A stretch of 64,000 bases of DNA from SZUA-35 sp963781035 (lineage in GTDB: Bacteria > Actinomycetota > Acidimicrobiia > Acidimicrobiales > SZUA-35). Of this stretch, positions 26,966-35,725 are shown piece after piece; the first letter of the stretch is position 1, and the number at the start of each line of letters is the position of its first letter. The stretch covers positions 565,205 through 629,204 of the forward strand of contig CAWAEN010000009.1 in assembly GCA_963781035.1 (NCBI GenBank), in the 5' to 3' direction. A program made the position numbers and the translations under genes. The notes beneath the pieces were generated by a model. It saw only the letters and a program-made list of their open reading frames with translations, was not told the DNA's origin and ran no database searches.

Positions 26966-29799
26966 TCAGCTGCAGCCGCTGGTGTTTCCGCAGCTCGGGC
27001 ACGCATGGCAGCTGCCAGAACGGTTCATCGTGATGCCGCACTGCATGCAGATCGGCGCATGGGGATCAACCGACGCCGTCGCCGTCGGCTCCGGTGCTGC
27101 CTGAGCGGCCTCCATCTTGGTGAGGATCTCGTCGGCACTGTCGATCGACTTGGGATCCGATGCCATCTCGTGACCCTGGACCGTGACGGTCTCGTCGACG
27201 CCCGGCAGTGTCTGCTGGGTGCGTTCGGTGGTGGTGAAGATCCCGAGCTCGGCCCGCTCTGCCGGATCCATGTAGAGGACGGCCAGCTTGCGGAAGAGGT
27301 AGTCCATGATCGAGGACGAGATCCGGATGTCGGGATCGTCGGTCATGCCGGCCGGCTCGAATCGCATGCCGGTGAAGGTCTCGACGTAGTTGCGCAGCGG
27401 CACGCCGTACTGCAGACCGTGGCTGAGGCTGATGGCGAGCGCATCCATGATGCCGGCGAGGGTCGAACCCTGCTTCGACACCCGGATGAAGACCTCGCCC
27501 GGACGACCGTCGTCGTACTCGCCGATGGTGACGAAACCCTTGCAGTCGGCGACCCGGAAGTCGAAGGTGCGGCTGCGACGGTTGCGGGGCAGGCGTTCCC
27601 GGACCGGCTTGTAGACGACCTTCTCGATGACCTCGGTCACCTGAGCAGTGACGGCCTCGGCTGCAGCCGCAGCGACGCCGGCATCGGAGTTCGCTTCCTC
27701 GCCGTCACCCTTCTTCGCCATGCTCAGCGGCTGGGCCACCTTGCAGTTGTCGCGGTAGATGGCGATGGCCTTGACACCCATCTGCCAGGCGTCGATGTGG
27801 AGCTGCTCGACCTCTTCGACCGTGACCTCTTCTGGCATGTTGACGGTCTTGGAGATGGCACCGGAGATGAACGGCTGGACCGCCGCCATCATCTTGACGT
27901 GACCCAGGTAGTGGATCGGGTTGTCACCCATCGAGCAGGCGAACACCGACGACGTGATCAGGGTCGAGACCGGGCGCACCGAGGATGGTCTTGTTCTCGT
28001 CGATGTAGGCGGTGATGTCGGTGACCTGGGTCTCGGTGTAGCCGAGGCGACGCAGCGCCCGTGGCACCGACTGGTTGACGATCATCATCGTGCCGCCACC
28101 GACGAGCTTCTTCATCTTGCAGAGGCCGAGGTCGGGCTCGATGCCCGTGGTGTCGCAGTCCATGAGCAGGCCGATGGTGCCGGTGGGAGCCAGCACGGTG
28201 GCCTGAGCGTTGCGGACACCGACCTGACGGCGCCATCTCGACGGTGTTGTCCCAGGCTCGTTGTGCCGCCACGAGGATGTCGTGGGGAGCGAGTTCCTCG
28301 TCGATCGTGGCCACGGCTTCCTGATGCTGGTCGAGCACTCGCAGCATGTGCTCCTGGTTCTCGGCATAGCCGGCGTGGGGACCCATCCGAGCCGCGGTCT
28401 CGGCGGAGGTCTCGTAGGCACGACCGGTCATCAGCGCCGTGATCGACGCGGCGTAGGCCCGACCTTCGTCGGAGTCGTAGGGCAGGCCGAGGTTCATCAG
28501 CAGGGCGCCGATGTTGGCGTAGCCGAGACCGAGCTGACGGAACTTCAGGGAGTTCTCGCCGATCGACTTCGGTCGGGTAGTCGGCCCGGCCGACGATGAT
28601 CTCCTGGGCGGTGAAGAAGCAATCGATCGCCGACTCGAATCCGTCGACGTCGAAGGTGTCGTCGTCGTTGAGGAAGCTCAGCAGGTTCAGGCTGGCGAGG
28701 TTGCACGCCGAGTTGTCGATGTGCATGTACTCCGAGCACGGGTTCGATCCGTTGATCTTGCCGGTGTTGGCCGAGGTGTGCCAGCGGTTGATCGTGGTGT
28801 CGTACTGCATGCCGGGATCGGCGCACTCCCAGGTGGCCTGGGAGAACTGACGCATGAGATCGCGGGCCTTGACGGTCCGCACGACCTCACCGGTGGTGCG
28901 GGCGAGCAGGTTCCAGTCACCGTCGTCGAGGACGGCCTGCATGAACTCGTCGGTGACTCGGACCGAGTTGTTGGCGTTCTGGTACTGGATCGAGTGGCTG
29001 TCGGCGCCGTCGAGGTCCATGTCGAACCCGGCCTCGCGCAAGCACCCGAGCCTTGCGCTCCTCGGTGGCCTTGCACCAGATGAACTCTTCGACGTCGGGA
29101 TGATCGATGTCGAGCATGACCATCTTGGCGGCACGACGGGTCTTGCCGCCGGACTTGATGGTGCCGGCGGACGCATCGGCACCGCGCATGAAGCTGACCG
29201 GGCCTGACGCAGTGCCGCCGCCCTTGAGCATCTCGGCGCTGGAACGGATCCGGGAGAGGTTGATGCCGGCGCCGGAGCCGCCCTTGAAGATCACACCCTC
29301 TTCGACGTACCAGTTGAGGATGTCGTCCATCTTGTCCTCGACGGACAGGATGAAACAGGCCGAACCCTGCTGGGGCACACCGGCCACACCGATGTTGAAC
29401 CACACGGGCGAGTTGAACGCTCCCCGCTGGTTGATGACGAGGTACTTGAGTTCGTCGGAGAATGCCTGAGCCTCTTCCTCGTCGATGAAGTACCCGCCCT
29501 CACGACCCCAGGTCGTGATGGTGTCGACGACGCGATCGGCGACCTGCTTGAGGCTGGTCTCGCGCTCGGCGGTGCCCTGGCGTGCCACGGAAGTACTTCT
29601 GGGCCAGGATGTTGGTGGCGTTCACCGACCACGTGCTCGGCACCTCGACACCGAGTTGTTCGAAGGCCACCTCACCGGTCTTCCAGTTGGCGATCCGCGC
29701 ATCACGCTTCTCCCAGGTGACGGTGTCATAGGGATGAACACCGGCAGTGGTGAAGTGGCGGCGGATTCCGATTCCGGTGTGTTCAGGTGCAAGGGCCAT
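26966..29799 (-). CDS. nrdJ: B12-dependent class II ribonucleotide reductase (five frameshifts)
   Basis: Adenosylcobalamin-dependent reduction of ribonucleotides to deoxyribonucleotides, independent of oxygen. From ATG 29799 (ACGGAG upstream): GIGIRRHFTTAGVHPYD, NATNILAQKYFRG, GAFNSPVWFNIGV, CFILSVEDKMDDIL, GGSGAGINLSRIRS, NGSNPCSEYMHIDNSACNLASL (catalytic thiyl region), APTGTIGLLMDCDTTGIEPD, QPFISGAISKTVNMPE, and a C-terminal zinc ribbon CMQCGITMNRSGSCHACPSC. Total about 940 residues fits the long NrdJ form. Breaks near 29590, 29045, 28570, 28235 and 27965 fall within conserved blocks and the sense resumes each time, so I read indel errors. A strong promoter with a palindrome lies 410 nt upstream, and nrdR is 3 kb away. 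Confidence 0.93.
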
Positions 29800-30210
29800 G
29801 GGTACTCCGTGTGAAGACGTGGGTTGTGATGACGTTTGGTTGTGATGACGTGGATGTGAGGGCGCACGAAATCCACCGACAACCGTGGCTCACAGTGGTG
29901 AACCAACGCGCACTGCGTTCGGATGCGAACCGTGCGAGAGGTGAGCTTCGTGCGTGTGTTCGTAGTCGTGCGGGTGTTACGTAGAACGTTGACGGCTCGC
30001 ATCTTGTTCCGCCGTCGGCTGCGCTTCGAACCTCCCGATCCTCGACACGACTTCGTGGGCGGAAGAGGCCGAAACCTGTGCCCGGTGAGCCTTCGCTCGT
30101 CGGGTCTTCCGTTGACTGTTCGTTGTCGACGCTTCGCTGAGCCGACGATGTCGCCACTAGATGTTGTGCCACGAGAACCAGGTGGCCCCGAGAGGCGCAC
30201 AAGATGTGGA
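29800..30210 (-). other. Long untranslated leader of nrdJ
   Basis: About 410 nt between the predicted transcription start and the nrdJ ATG, with no convincing gene on either strand. It holds a 7-bp hairpin near 29900 (GGTTCAC/GTGAGCC, loop CACT) and two 14-bp direct repeats, GGTTGTGATGACGT on the plus strand, at 29822-29835 and 29838-29851, just before the ribosome site. I looked for a cobalamin riboswitch and did not find its conserved boxes. Confidence 0.4.
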
Positions 30211-30216
30211 TTGATG

Positions 30217-30246
30217 ATTACATCATCGTAATTACGACGATGTCAA
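30217..30246 (-). promoter_or_regulatory. Sigma-70-type promoter with a palindrome filling its spacer
   Basis: On the minus strand a perfect -35 TTGACA (30241-30246), an 18-nt spacer, and a -10 TGTAAT (30217-30222). A 22-bp dyad at 30221-30242 (half-site CATCRTCGTAA, 10 of 11 pairs matching) spans exactly from the -35 to the -10, the classic position for a repressor operator. It is not an NrdR box or a LexA box. It points towards nrdJ. A smaller inverted repeat (GATTCT/AGAATC, loop CGAAA) lies just upstream at 30248-30264. Confidence 0.6.
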
Positions 30247-30601
30247 CGATTCTCGAAAAGAATCACTGGACTCTCGGCTCACGCAACCGCAAATCTGCTG
30301 ACAGATCTCTGGACGTGCAGGCGCGCATCCGGAGGAACCGACGGCCCGGGATAGCTGGGTCCAGGTTCGCCAGCGTGTGTAGACAACGCGCCACACACAC
30401 AACTCGCCCATCAGCACGAAGCCGTGCCCTCATACCGCTACCCCGGGTCGACCGGCCGCTTGCCAGAGAACGTAGACACGTCTGCCTGTGGATCAAAAGT
30501 GGAAAGACCTGTGTCTTTGGACTTTTTCTTGTGGATTCCGACCGGTTTCTGGGGATGATACGCAAATCATCACAGACGGTGTGGGCGCACCCACGCACCG
30601 C

Positions 30602-30627
30602 TCTGTCACGATGGTCTGTCACGATGG
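30602..30627 (+). repeat. 13-bp tandem duplication before the RibD-C gene
   Basis: TCTGTCACGATGG is present twice in direct succession (30602-30614, 30615-30627), ending 4 nt before the ATG at 30632. The rest of 30247-30601 shows no gene and, apart from the small inverted repeat at 30248-30264, no clear signal. Confidence 0.6.
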
Positions 30628-30631
30628 CGAC

Positions 30632-31408
30632 ATGACGTTCCACCAACTCCGGGCCGACGATTCGTTCGCCATGGATCCTCTGGCCGTTGTCCCCAACGAG
30701 TCACGCCCCTGCCCTGCCGACCGTCCGTGGGTCTTCACCAACATGGCGGTGACACTCGACGGCGCAACCTCGGTCGACGGCGTGTCCGGCGCCATCGGCG
30801 ACGACGACGACCACGCCATGTTCCGGGCGCTCCGAGCATCGGCCGACGTGATCCTCGTGGGCAGCCGGACGGCAAATGTCGAGTCGTACCGCACCCCTCA
30901 ACGCTCCGATGCCGTCGATCGGGCCCGATCACAGGCCGGGCGGGCACCCCGACCCCTCGTGGCCGTGGTGTCGGCGTCGCTGTCCATCGACCCGGAGCTC
31001 GAACTGTTCGGCGATCCGTCGTACCGACCACTCGTCTTCACCACCGATGATGCACCCGCCGCCAGACGTCGCCGACTCGAGCACGTCGCCGACGTCGTCA
31101 GCATCGGCAGCGGCGAACACCTCGACCTCGGCCGGGCGCTTCGCCATCTCTTCTCGACCGGCCACCGAACGGTTCTCAGCGAGGGCGGGCCGTCGATCAA
31201 CGGTCAACTGATCGCCGACGACCTGATCGATGAATGGAACCTCACCCTCTCGCCGCTCCTGGCAAGCGGGGACGCCGCCAGGCCGGCACACGGGCCTTCG
31301 CCGGACGAACTCCGATCCTTCGAACTCGAACGATGCTGGTACGGCTCGACAGCGCTGTTCTGCCGTTGGGTTCGGCCGGGATCAGCCGTCGGTGGTCCGC
31401 GCCGCTGA
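30632..31408 (+). CDS. RibD C-terminal-domain reductase (pyrimidine reductase-like)
   Basis: 258-residue NADPH-dependent reductase of the RibD-C / dihydrofolate-reductase-like fold. FTNMAVTLDGATSVDGVSGAIG, DVILVGSRTANVESYRTP, and TVLSEGGPSINGQLIADDLIDEWNL (cofactor and substrate loop) match the family. Stand-alone members act in riboflavin synthesis or on related pyrimidines and pterins; no other rib gene is near, so the exact substrate is open. ATG 30632 (MTFHQL) is preferred; an in-frame ATG at 30611 lies inside the 13-bp repeat. The 3' end overlaps the convergent transglycosylase gene by 27 nt. Confidence 0.82.
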   Translation: MTFHQLRADDSFAMDPLAVVPNESRPCPADRPWVFTNMAVTLDGATSVDGVSGAIGDDDDHAMFRALRASADVILVGSRTANVESYRTPQRSDAVDRARSQAGRAPRPLVAVVSASLSIDPELELFGDPSYRPLVFTTDDAPAARRRRLEHVADVVSIGSGEHLDLGRALRHLFSTGHRTVLSEGGPSINGQLIADDLIDEWNLTLSPLLASGDAARPAHGPSPDELRSFELERCWYGSTALFCRWVRPGSAVGGPRR

Positions 31409-32675
31409 CCCGTTCCGACGAGCCAGGTCTTCTGCCAGCCCGTCAGCTGTCGGTCGAAGATCGACGGCTGCCTCGTAGCGACGACGAGCAGCCATCACGT
31501 CCGAGCCGTAGACGGTCGAGCGGTTGTAGCCGAGCAGCGACTGGCGGTAGGCCGCATCGTTCTGCAGGCCGGAGTGCCCTCGGCACAGATGCTCGGCTGC
31601 GGCATAGGCCGCGTCGTAGAGGTTGTGCGGATCGACGACGCCGTCGTCGTTGCCGTCGAGTCCGTAGATCTTCCAGCTGCTCGGGATGAACTGCATCGGG
31701 CCGACGGCCCGGTCCCACTCGACGTTGCCGTCGAGGGATCCTCCGTCGGTGTCGGCGATGGCGGAGAACGGTTCCCCGTCGAGGACAGGCCCGAGTATCC
31801 GACCGGTGGTCTGGCCGTCAGGACCGACCGAACTCCCACCGAACTGGCCATGGCGGGACTCGATGAGTCCGACGCCGGCGAGCTGGTCCCACGAGATACC
31901 GCATGCCGGCCGACGCTCGCTCATTGCCACCGAGGCCCGGAAGTAGGCGTCGATGACGACCAAGCTCAGGTCCGTGCCCGGCACCGTCTGTCCGATCAAC
32001 GCAGCCTCGAGCTGAGGTCGCAACGACGTGATTCGCACCTCGGCATCGTCGAGGTCGACGAGCGCCACCCCGAGGTCCGTTTCGGCGACGTCGATACGGG
32101 CATCGATGGCGGCGGCAACATCCTCGGCTTCCACGCGGGCCTGACGCGCATCGGCCAACGCCGCCCTCGCCGACTCGTAGCGCTGCTCGATGACCACTCC
32201 GGCTCCGTCGGTCAGACCGGGCAGCGGGCTGGTCGGCCCGGCCATGCTCAATCGGGCGAGGTCGATGGCCTCCGAACCGACGAAACTGTCGACGGCGAAG
32301 GCCCCGAGCTCGTCGAAACGAGCATCAACCAGGTCGGAGGCCACCGTCTCGACGTCGACCCGGTCCCCGACCACGACGCGCTGAGACCAACTCTCGCGCT
32401 GCGCCTCGCTGCGGCGGAACACCGGCATCGAGACGGCGCAGGTCGGCGTCGTCGCGATCGGCCATGGCCACGGTGAGCTCGAGCCGCACACTCGTCACCC
32501 GACTCGACGTCGGCATCACCTGACTCAGGACATCAGGATGGAAGATCTGCGAATCGGGCAGCAGTTCCGCCAGCGAGTACTCGGGCAGAGCGGACTCGAA
32601 CTCGGCGTCGTCGACGGCGGATTCCTGGGCTCCCACGGTGGTCACCGAGGACGCGAGCAGGGCCAGAATCGTCAT
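31382..32675 (-). CDS. Lytic murein transglycosylase (frameshifted)
   Basis: Exported peptidoglycan-cleaving enzyme. The C-terminal half has GLIESRHGQFGGSS (catalytic Glu), RAVGPMQFIPSSWKIYG and DDGVVDPHNLYDAAYAAAEHLC, the MltB/SLT-like lysozyme fold used by actinobacterial transglycosylases. A helical, coiled-coil-like stretch precedes it (ALADARQARVEAEDVAAAIDARI), and the N-terminus MTILALLASSVTTVGAQESA looks like a signal peptide. A frame change near 32430 joins the halves. The start is uncertain because basic residues expected before the signal core lie in another frame upstream (RRPERGPSSR). It follows nrdR on the same strand. Confidence 0.82.
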
Positions 32676-32744
32676 GCGTCACACCGAAGATGCGAGAAGA
32701 CGGGCCGCGTTCGGGACGCCGGAAGAAGAACACCCCAACACCAT

Positions 32745-32761
32745 CGACCCGAAAGGGGTCG
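32745..32761 (-). terminator. Small hairpin between nrdR and the transglycosylase gene
   Basis: CGACCC and GGGTCG pair around a 5-nt loop (6 bp), 38 nt past the nrdR stop. It is weak and lacks a T-tract; it could be a terminator or part of the next gene's leader. Confidence 0.3.
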
Positions 32762-32798
32762 GTATTGAGCGGGATCTCCCAGTTTCAGCCCGGTGACG

Positions 32799-33266
32799 TC
32801 AGTTGGTTGCCGGTGCCTGTTCCCGCTTGATCAGCGACATTTCCCGCTCGAAGTCCTCGACTCCTCGGAAACCCTTGTAGACGCTGGCAAAGCGGAGCGC
32901 CGACACTTCGTCGAGTCGGCGGAGATGGTGGAGCACGGCCTTTCCGATCTCCTCGGATGACACGATGTCGCCCAGGAGTCGAACCTCTTCCTCCACCGCA
33001 TCGGCGACGGCCTCGATGGCGGCCTCGTCGAGCACACCGCCTTTCGCCGCCACGCTGATGCCCCGCACGATGGCGCTCCGGTCGAAGTCGACCCGGCGCC
33101 CATCACGCTTGCTGACCACCAACTCGGCGTGCTCGAAGCGTTCGAACGTCGTGAAGCGGTGGCCGCACTCGCCGCAGGCCCGCCGGCGTCGGATGGCCCG
33201 ACCCTCGTCGGCGGCGCGCGAATCGACGACTCGCGTGTCATCGGCGTCGCAGGATCGGCACTTCAT
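32799..33266 (-). CDS. nrdR: Transcriptional repressor NrdR
   Basis: ATP/dATP-sensing zinc-ribbon and ATP-cone repressor of ribonucleotide reductase genes. The 155-residue protein begins MKCRSCDADDTRVVDSRAAD, with four zinc cysteines (CRSC and CGECGHRFTTFER), then the ATP-cone with VVSKRDGRRVDFDRSAIVRG and VSALRFASVYKGFRGVEDFE. ATG 33266 is set by the family start. It lies between the LysM gene and the transglycosylase, as in the mycobacterial lexA-chiZ-nrdR block. nrdJ at 26966-29799 is a likely target, but I see no convincing NrdR box pair at its promoter. Confidence 0.96.
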   Translation of the reverse strand: MKCRSCDADDTRVVDSRAADEGRAIRRRRACGECGHRFTTFERFEHAELVVSKRDGRRVDFDRSAIVRGISVAAKGGVLDEAAIEAVADAVEEEVRLLGDIVSSEEIGKAVLHHLRRLDEVSALRFASVYKGFRGVEDFEREMSLIKREQAPATN

Positions 33267-33344
33267 CGGCGGAAACCCTAACCGCTGGCCGGCCTGGCGC
33301 CTGTGCATCGAACCGATCATCACGTGTCCATCAGGGAGCGGCGA

Positions 33345-33792
33345 TCAGGGGGTGATGGTGAGCAGCTGACCTTCACGCAGCGCGTAACCGCCGTTCTCGG
33401 CGGCGATGCGTCTGGCCACCTCGACCGGATCGGCGCCGGGGGCAACCCGTGCGGCGATGCTTGCCCACGTGTCGTCGGCCTCGACGGTGACCACCAGCGG
33501 GGCCTGGTCGACGGCTGACGTTGCCTCGAACAGCTGACGTTGCCTGAACTGCTGCCGATGCGGGGGCCAGCGTGGCCCAGTCGCTCGCCGGTGGCGCTCC
33601 CTGCACGCCACGCACCACGAGCACCAGCATCACGGTGGCCATGACGGCAACGATGGCGAGTATCGACCCCGCGTTGACGGCGACCGAGGAGGTCGCCGAG
33701 GTCGATTGCCCGCCCTCGATGAGGCGGAGTGTCGCCCGGCCTTCGACTGGGCGGTGAGATGTTGCAGCGGGTGAGCGGAGTGCAGCGACCAT
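33345..33792 (-). CDS. SOS-linked LysM membrane protein, ChiZ/DivS position (frameshifted)
   Basis: About 148 residues: a cytoplasmic N-terminus (MVAALRSPAATSHRPV), one TM helix (GSILAIVAVMATVMLVLVV), a short linker, and a C-terminal LysM peptidoglycan-binding domain (LVVTVEADDTWASIAARV ... LREGQLLTI). A frame change near 33535 lies in the linker. Its place divergent to lexA and upstream of nrdR matches Rv2719c (ChiZ) of M. tuberculosis and DivS of Corynebacterium, SOS-induced proteins that delay cell division. Sequence similarity outside the TM-LysM layout cannot be judged. SOS boxes in the shared promoter region support induction by DNA damage. Confidence 0.75.
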
Positions 33793-33810
33793 GTGAACAG
33801 TTTCCTCAGT

Positions 33811-33866
33811 GGGTGTGACAGCGGTGGGTGTGACGCGGGGGTGTGACAGCGGAGGGTGTGACAGCC
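33811..33866. repeat. Four short direct repeats in the LysM gene leader
   Basis: GGGTGTGACAGCG-like units recur at 33811, 33826, 33840 and 33854, with a period of about 14-15 bp (copy 2 reads GGGTGTGACGCG). They lie directly upstream of the LysM gene's ATG on its transcribed side. Confidence 0.6.
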
Positions 33867-33974
33867 CGCGGTGGGCGGCGACTGTGACGAACTCGTGGGC
33901 GAGTGGGTCGGGATGGCCGACGTGACGTGCAGCCATCCCGACCCCGCTCGAATTGCTGCCCCCAGCGCTCCGAC

Positions 33975-34080
33975 CGAACGAGTGTTCGCACATTCAACAC
34001 GAACACCCGTTCGGTTGCAACCCCGAACATCGAACAATTGTTCGTGAGCGCAATTTTCGACGAAAGCGAACACTTGTACG
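33975..34080. promoter_or_regulatory. Array of four LexA/SOS boxes
   Basis: Matches to the actinobacterial SOS box CGAAC-N4-GTTCG are at 33975-33988 (CGAACGAGTGTTCG), 34000-34013 (CGAACACCCGTTCG), 34031-34044 (CGAACAATTGTTCG, a full palindrome) and 34067-34080 (CGAACACTTGTACG, one mismatch). They fill the 400-nt divergent region between the LysM gene and lexA, so LexA should repress both. The remainder of the region has only the short repeats at 33811-33866. Confidence 0.85.
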
Positions 34081-34192
34081 TACTGACGTGCCATACTCTC
34101 CAAACACACGTTCGACCGAACGGTCGGCACTACCGCCTGTCGAGGCCCACCCGTGGTGGCGTCTCGGCGCAAACGGAAAGCAGGAGGCGATC

Positions 34193-34834
34193 GTGGGAGA
34201 TCACAAGCTCACCGACCGACAACTCGCAATTCTCGAGTTCATCTCGAAGCAGATGCGAGATCGTGGGTTCCCGCCCTCGGTCCGCGAGATCGGCGCCGAG
34301 GTCGGCCTCACGTCACCGTCGACCGTGCACTCCCATCTCGCCACCCTGCAGAAGGCGGGGTATCTGCGCCGCGATCCGACCAAACCTCGTGCCATCGAAG
34401 TGCGCTGGGACTCCAACTCCGGCGCCGCCGATGTCGAACGCCGGCCCGTCCGCCACGTGCCTCTGGTCGGCACCGTGGCCGCCGGTACCGACGTGCTGGC
34501 GCAGGAACACATCGAGGAGACCTTCCCCGTTCCCGCCGACCTCACCGGTGACGGCGATCTGTTCATGGTGAAGGTCCGAGGCGACTCGATGATCGATGCC
34601 GGCATCTTCGACGGCGACTACGTGATCGTCCGGGTCCAGGCAGACGCCCGCAAGGGCGACATCGTCGTCGCCGGCATCCCCGGCGAGGAAGCCACGGTCA
34701 AGACCTACAGCTTCGATTCCAAGAAGAACCAGGTGGTCCTGCTCCCGTCGAACCACGCGCTCGAGCCGATGCGATTCGATCCGGCCGATGTCCAGATCTT
34801 CGGCAAGGTCGTCACCGTGATGCGACGCCTCTGA
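34193..34834 (+). CDS. lexA: LexA repressor
   Basis: SOS repressor that self-cleaves on contact with RecA filaments. GTG 34193 has a strong AGGAGG 5 nt upstream and gives 213 residues starting VGDHKLTDRQLAILEFI. The winged-helix DNA-binding domain contains GFPPSVREIGAEVGLTSPST; the cleavage site is Ala97-Gly98 (TVAAGTD); the Ser/Lys dyad is Ser132 (RGDSMIDAGI) and Lys170 (ATVKTY). It is divergent from the LysM gene, with four SOS boxes between, implying autoregulation. Confidence 0.97.
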   Translation: MGDHKLTDRQLAILEFISKQMRDRGFPPSVREIGAEVGLTSPSTVHSHLATLQKAGYLRRDPTKPRAIEVRWDSNSGAADVERRPVRHVPLVGTVAAGTDVLAQEHIEETFPVPADLTGDGDLFMVKVRGDSMIDAGIFDGDYVIVRVQADARKGDIVVAGIPGEEATVKTYSFDSKKNQVVLLPSNHALEPMRFDPADVQIFGKVVTVMRRL

Positions 34835-34859
34835 TCCGTCAGGCCGGTTGGTCGGCCCG

Positions 34860-35672
34860 TCAGGTCTGCTGATCTCCGAGGATGCTCACGGCCATGCGCT
34901 CGGCCTGTGCCTCGGCCCGTTGCTTCAACGAGGTCTCGGCGATGTAGTCGACTTCTTCGTCGGTGAAGCCGGCCATCCGCCGGAACTGGCGGGCGAGACG
35001 GATCGGAGAGTCGTCTTCCTCGCCCCGTTGACCGCGGAAGTTGAACAGTCCGTCGACGACCTTCTGGAACTCGAGCGCGGCCTTGCGCCGTTCCGGGTCG
35101 TTCTCGGTCACCGATCGGAGCCACTTCGAGCCCATACGAACGTGGGTGACCTCATCGGCCAACATGTAGTCCTCGCAGTAGCTCATGATGGGATCGCCCA
35201 TCTCGTCACCGAAGTCGCGCATCTGGGTGAACACGTCGATGGCAAGGCCTTCGAGGGCGCGGTTCACGCCGGCCAATCGGAAGACGGGATCCTCGTGGCA
35301 GGCCGCTTCGAACAGCGTGGTGGTCTCGACGTACTCGCCGAGTTCGCCGCCCATGTGTTCGGCCAGCTTGATGGAGATCTCGCAGTGGCGAGCTTCGTCC
35401 CAACACTGACGGGCCATGTCGAGCTTGAGTTCGTAGGGGACCTCATCGGTCGAGAAGTCGAACGCCGTGCGCCCGGCACCTTCCAGCGCCTGGATCTCAC
35501 CGACGAAGATGCCGTGCATCCGGCGGCGAGCCCGATCGGCGACGTCTTCGGCCTCGGGGTTGACGTTGCCGACCTCGAGCGGGTTCCGGTGATCGTTGAA
35601 TCGTTCCTCGGAGTTCTGGCGGTGGAAACGATCGTCTCGAGCGAGCGCGGACGGTGAAATGTTCTTGCGCAT
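34860..35672 (-). CDS. Ferritin-like (DUF455-like) protein
   Basis: 270-residue all-helical protein with the carboxylate/His pattern of a di-iron four-helix bundle: GEIQALEGAGR, CWDEARHCEIS and LADEVTHVRMGSKWLR give E...ExxH pairs. It resembles DUF455/ferritin-like proteins; known relatives include MiaE-type hydroxylases, but function here is unknown. ATG 35672 (MRKNISPSALARDDRF) is chosen over in-frame codons upstream that read into the hrpB promoter. It is convergent with lexA and divergent from hrpB. Confidence 0.7.
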   Translation of the reverse strand: MRKNISPSALARDDRFHRQNSEERFNDHRNPLEVGNVNPEAEDVADRARRRMHGIFVGEIQALEGAGRTAFDFSTDEVPYELKLDMARQCWDEARHCEISIKLAEHMGGELGEYVETTTLFEAACHEDPVFRLAGVNRALEGLAIDVFTQMRDFGDEMGDPIMSYCEDYMLADEVTHVRMGSKWLRSVTENDPERRKAALEFQKVVDGLFNFRGQRGEEDDSPIRLARQFRRMAGFTDEEVDYIAETSLKQRAEAQAERMAVSILGDQQT

Positions 35673-35725
35673 GTGCTGGTCCCCCGGCGTCGTAGGCTCG
35701 CAGAGTACTACGGGAGGAATCAGCG

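Noticed and set aside
26966..29799. Programmed frameshifting or pseudogene in nrdJ
   Set aside because: Five breaks without slippery sites, in a gene whose every conserved block is intact, and similar breaks across the window, fit indel errors better.
29800..30210. Cobalamin riboswitch before nrdJ
   Set aside because: Neither the B12 box nor the GCCACTG-type element is convincing; CCACTG near 29900 belongs to a simple hairpin. B12 riboswitches also usually repress B12-independent enzymes.
30221..30242. NrdR or LexA binding site
   Set aside because: The dyad lacks the NrdR box pattern and the CGAAC/GTTCG halves of the SOS box.
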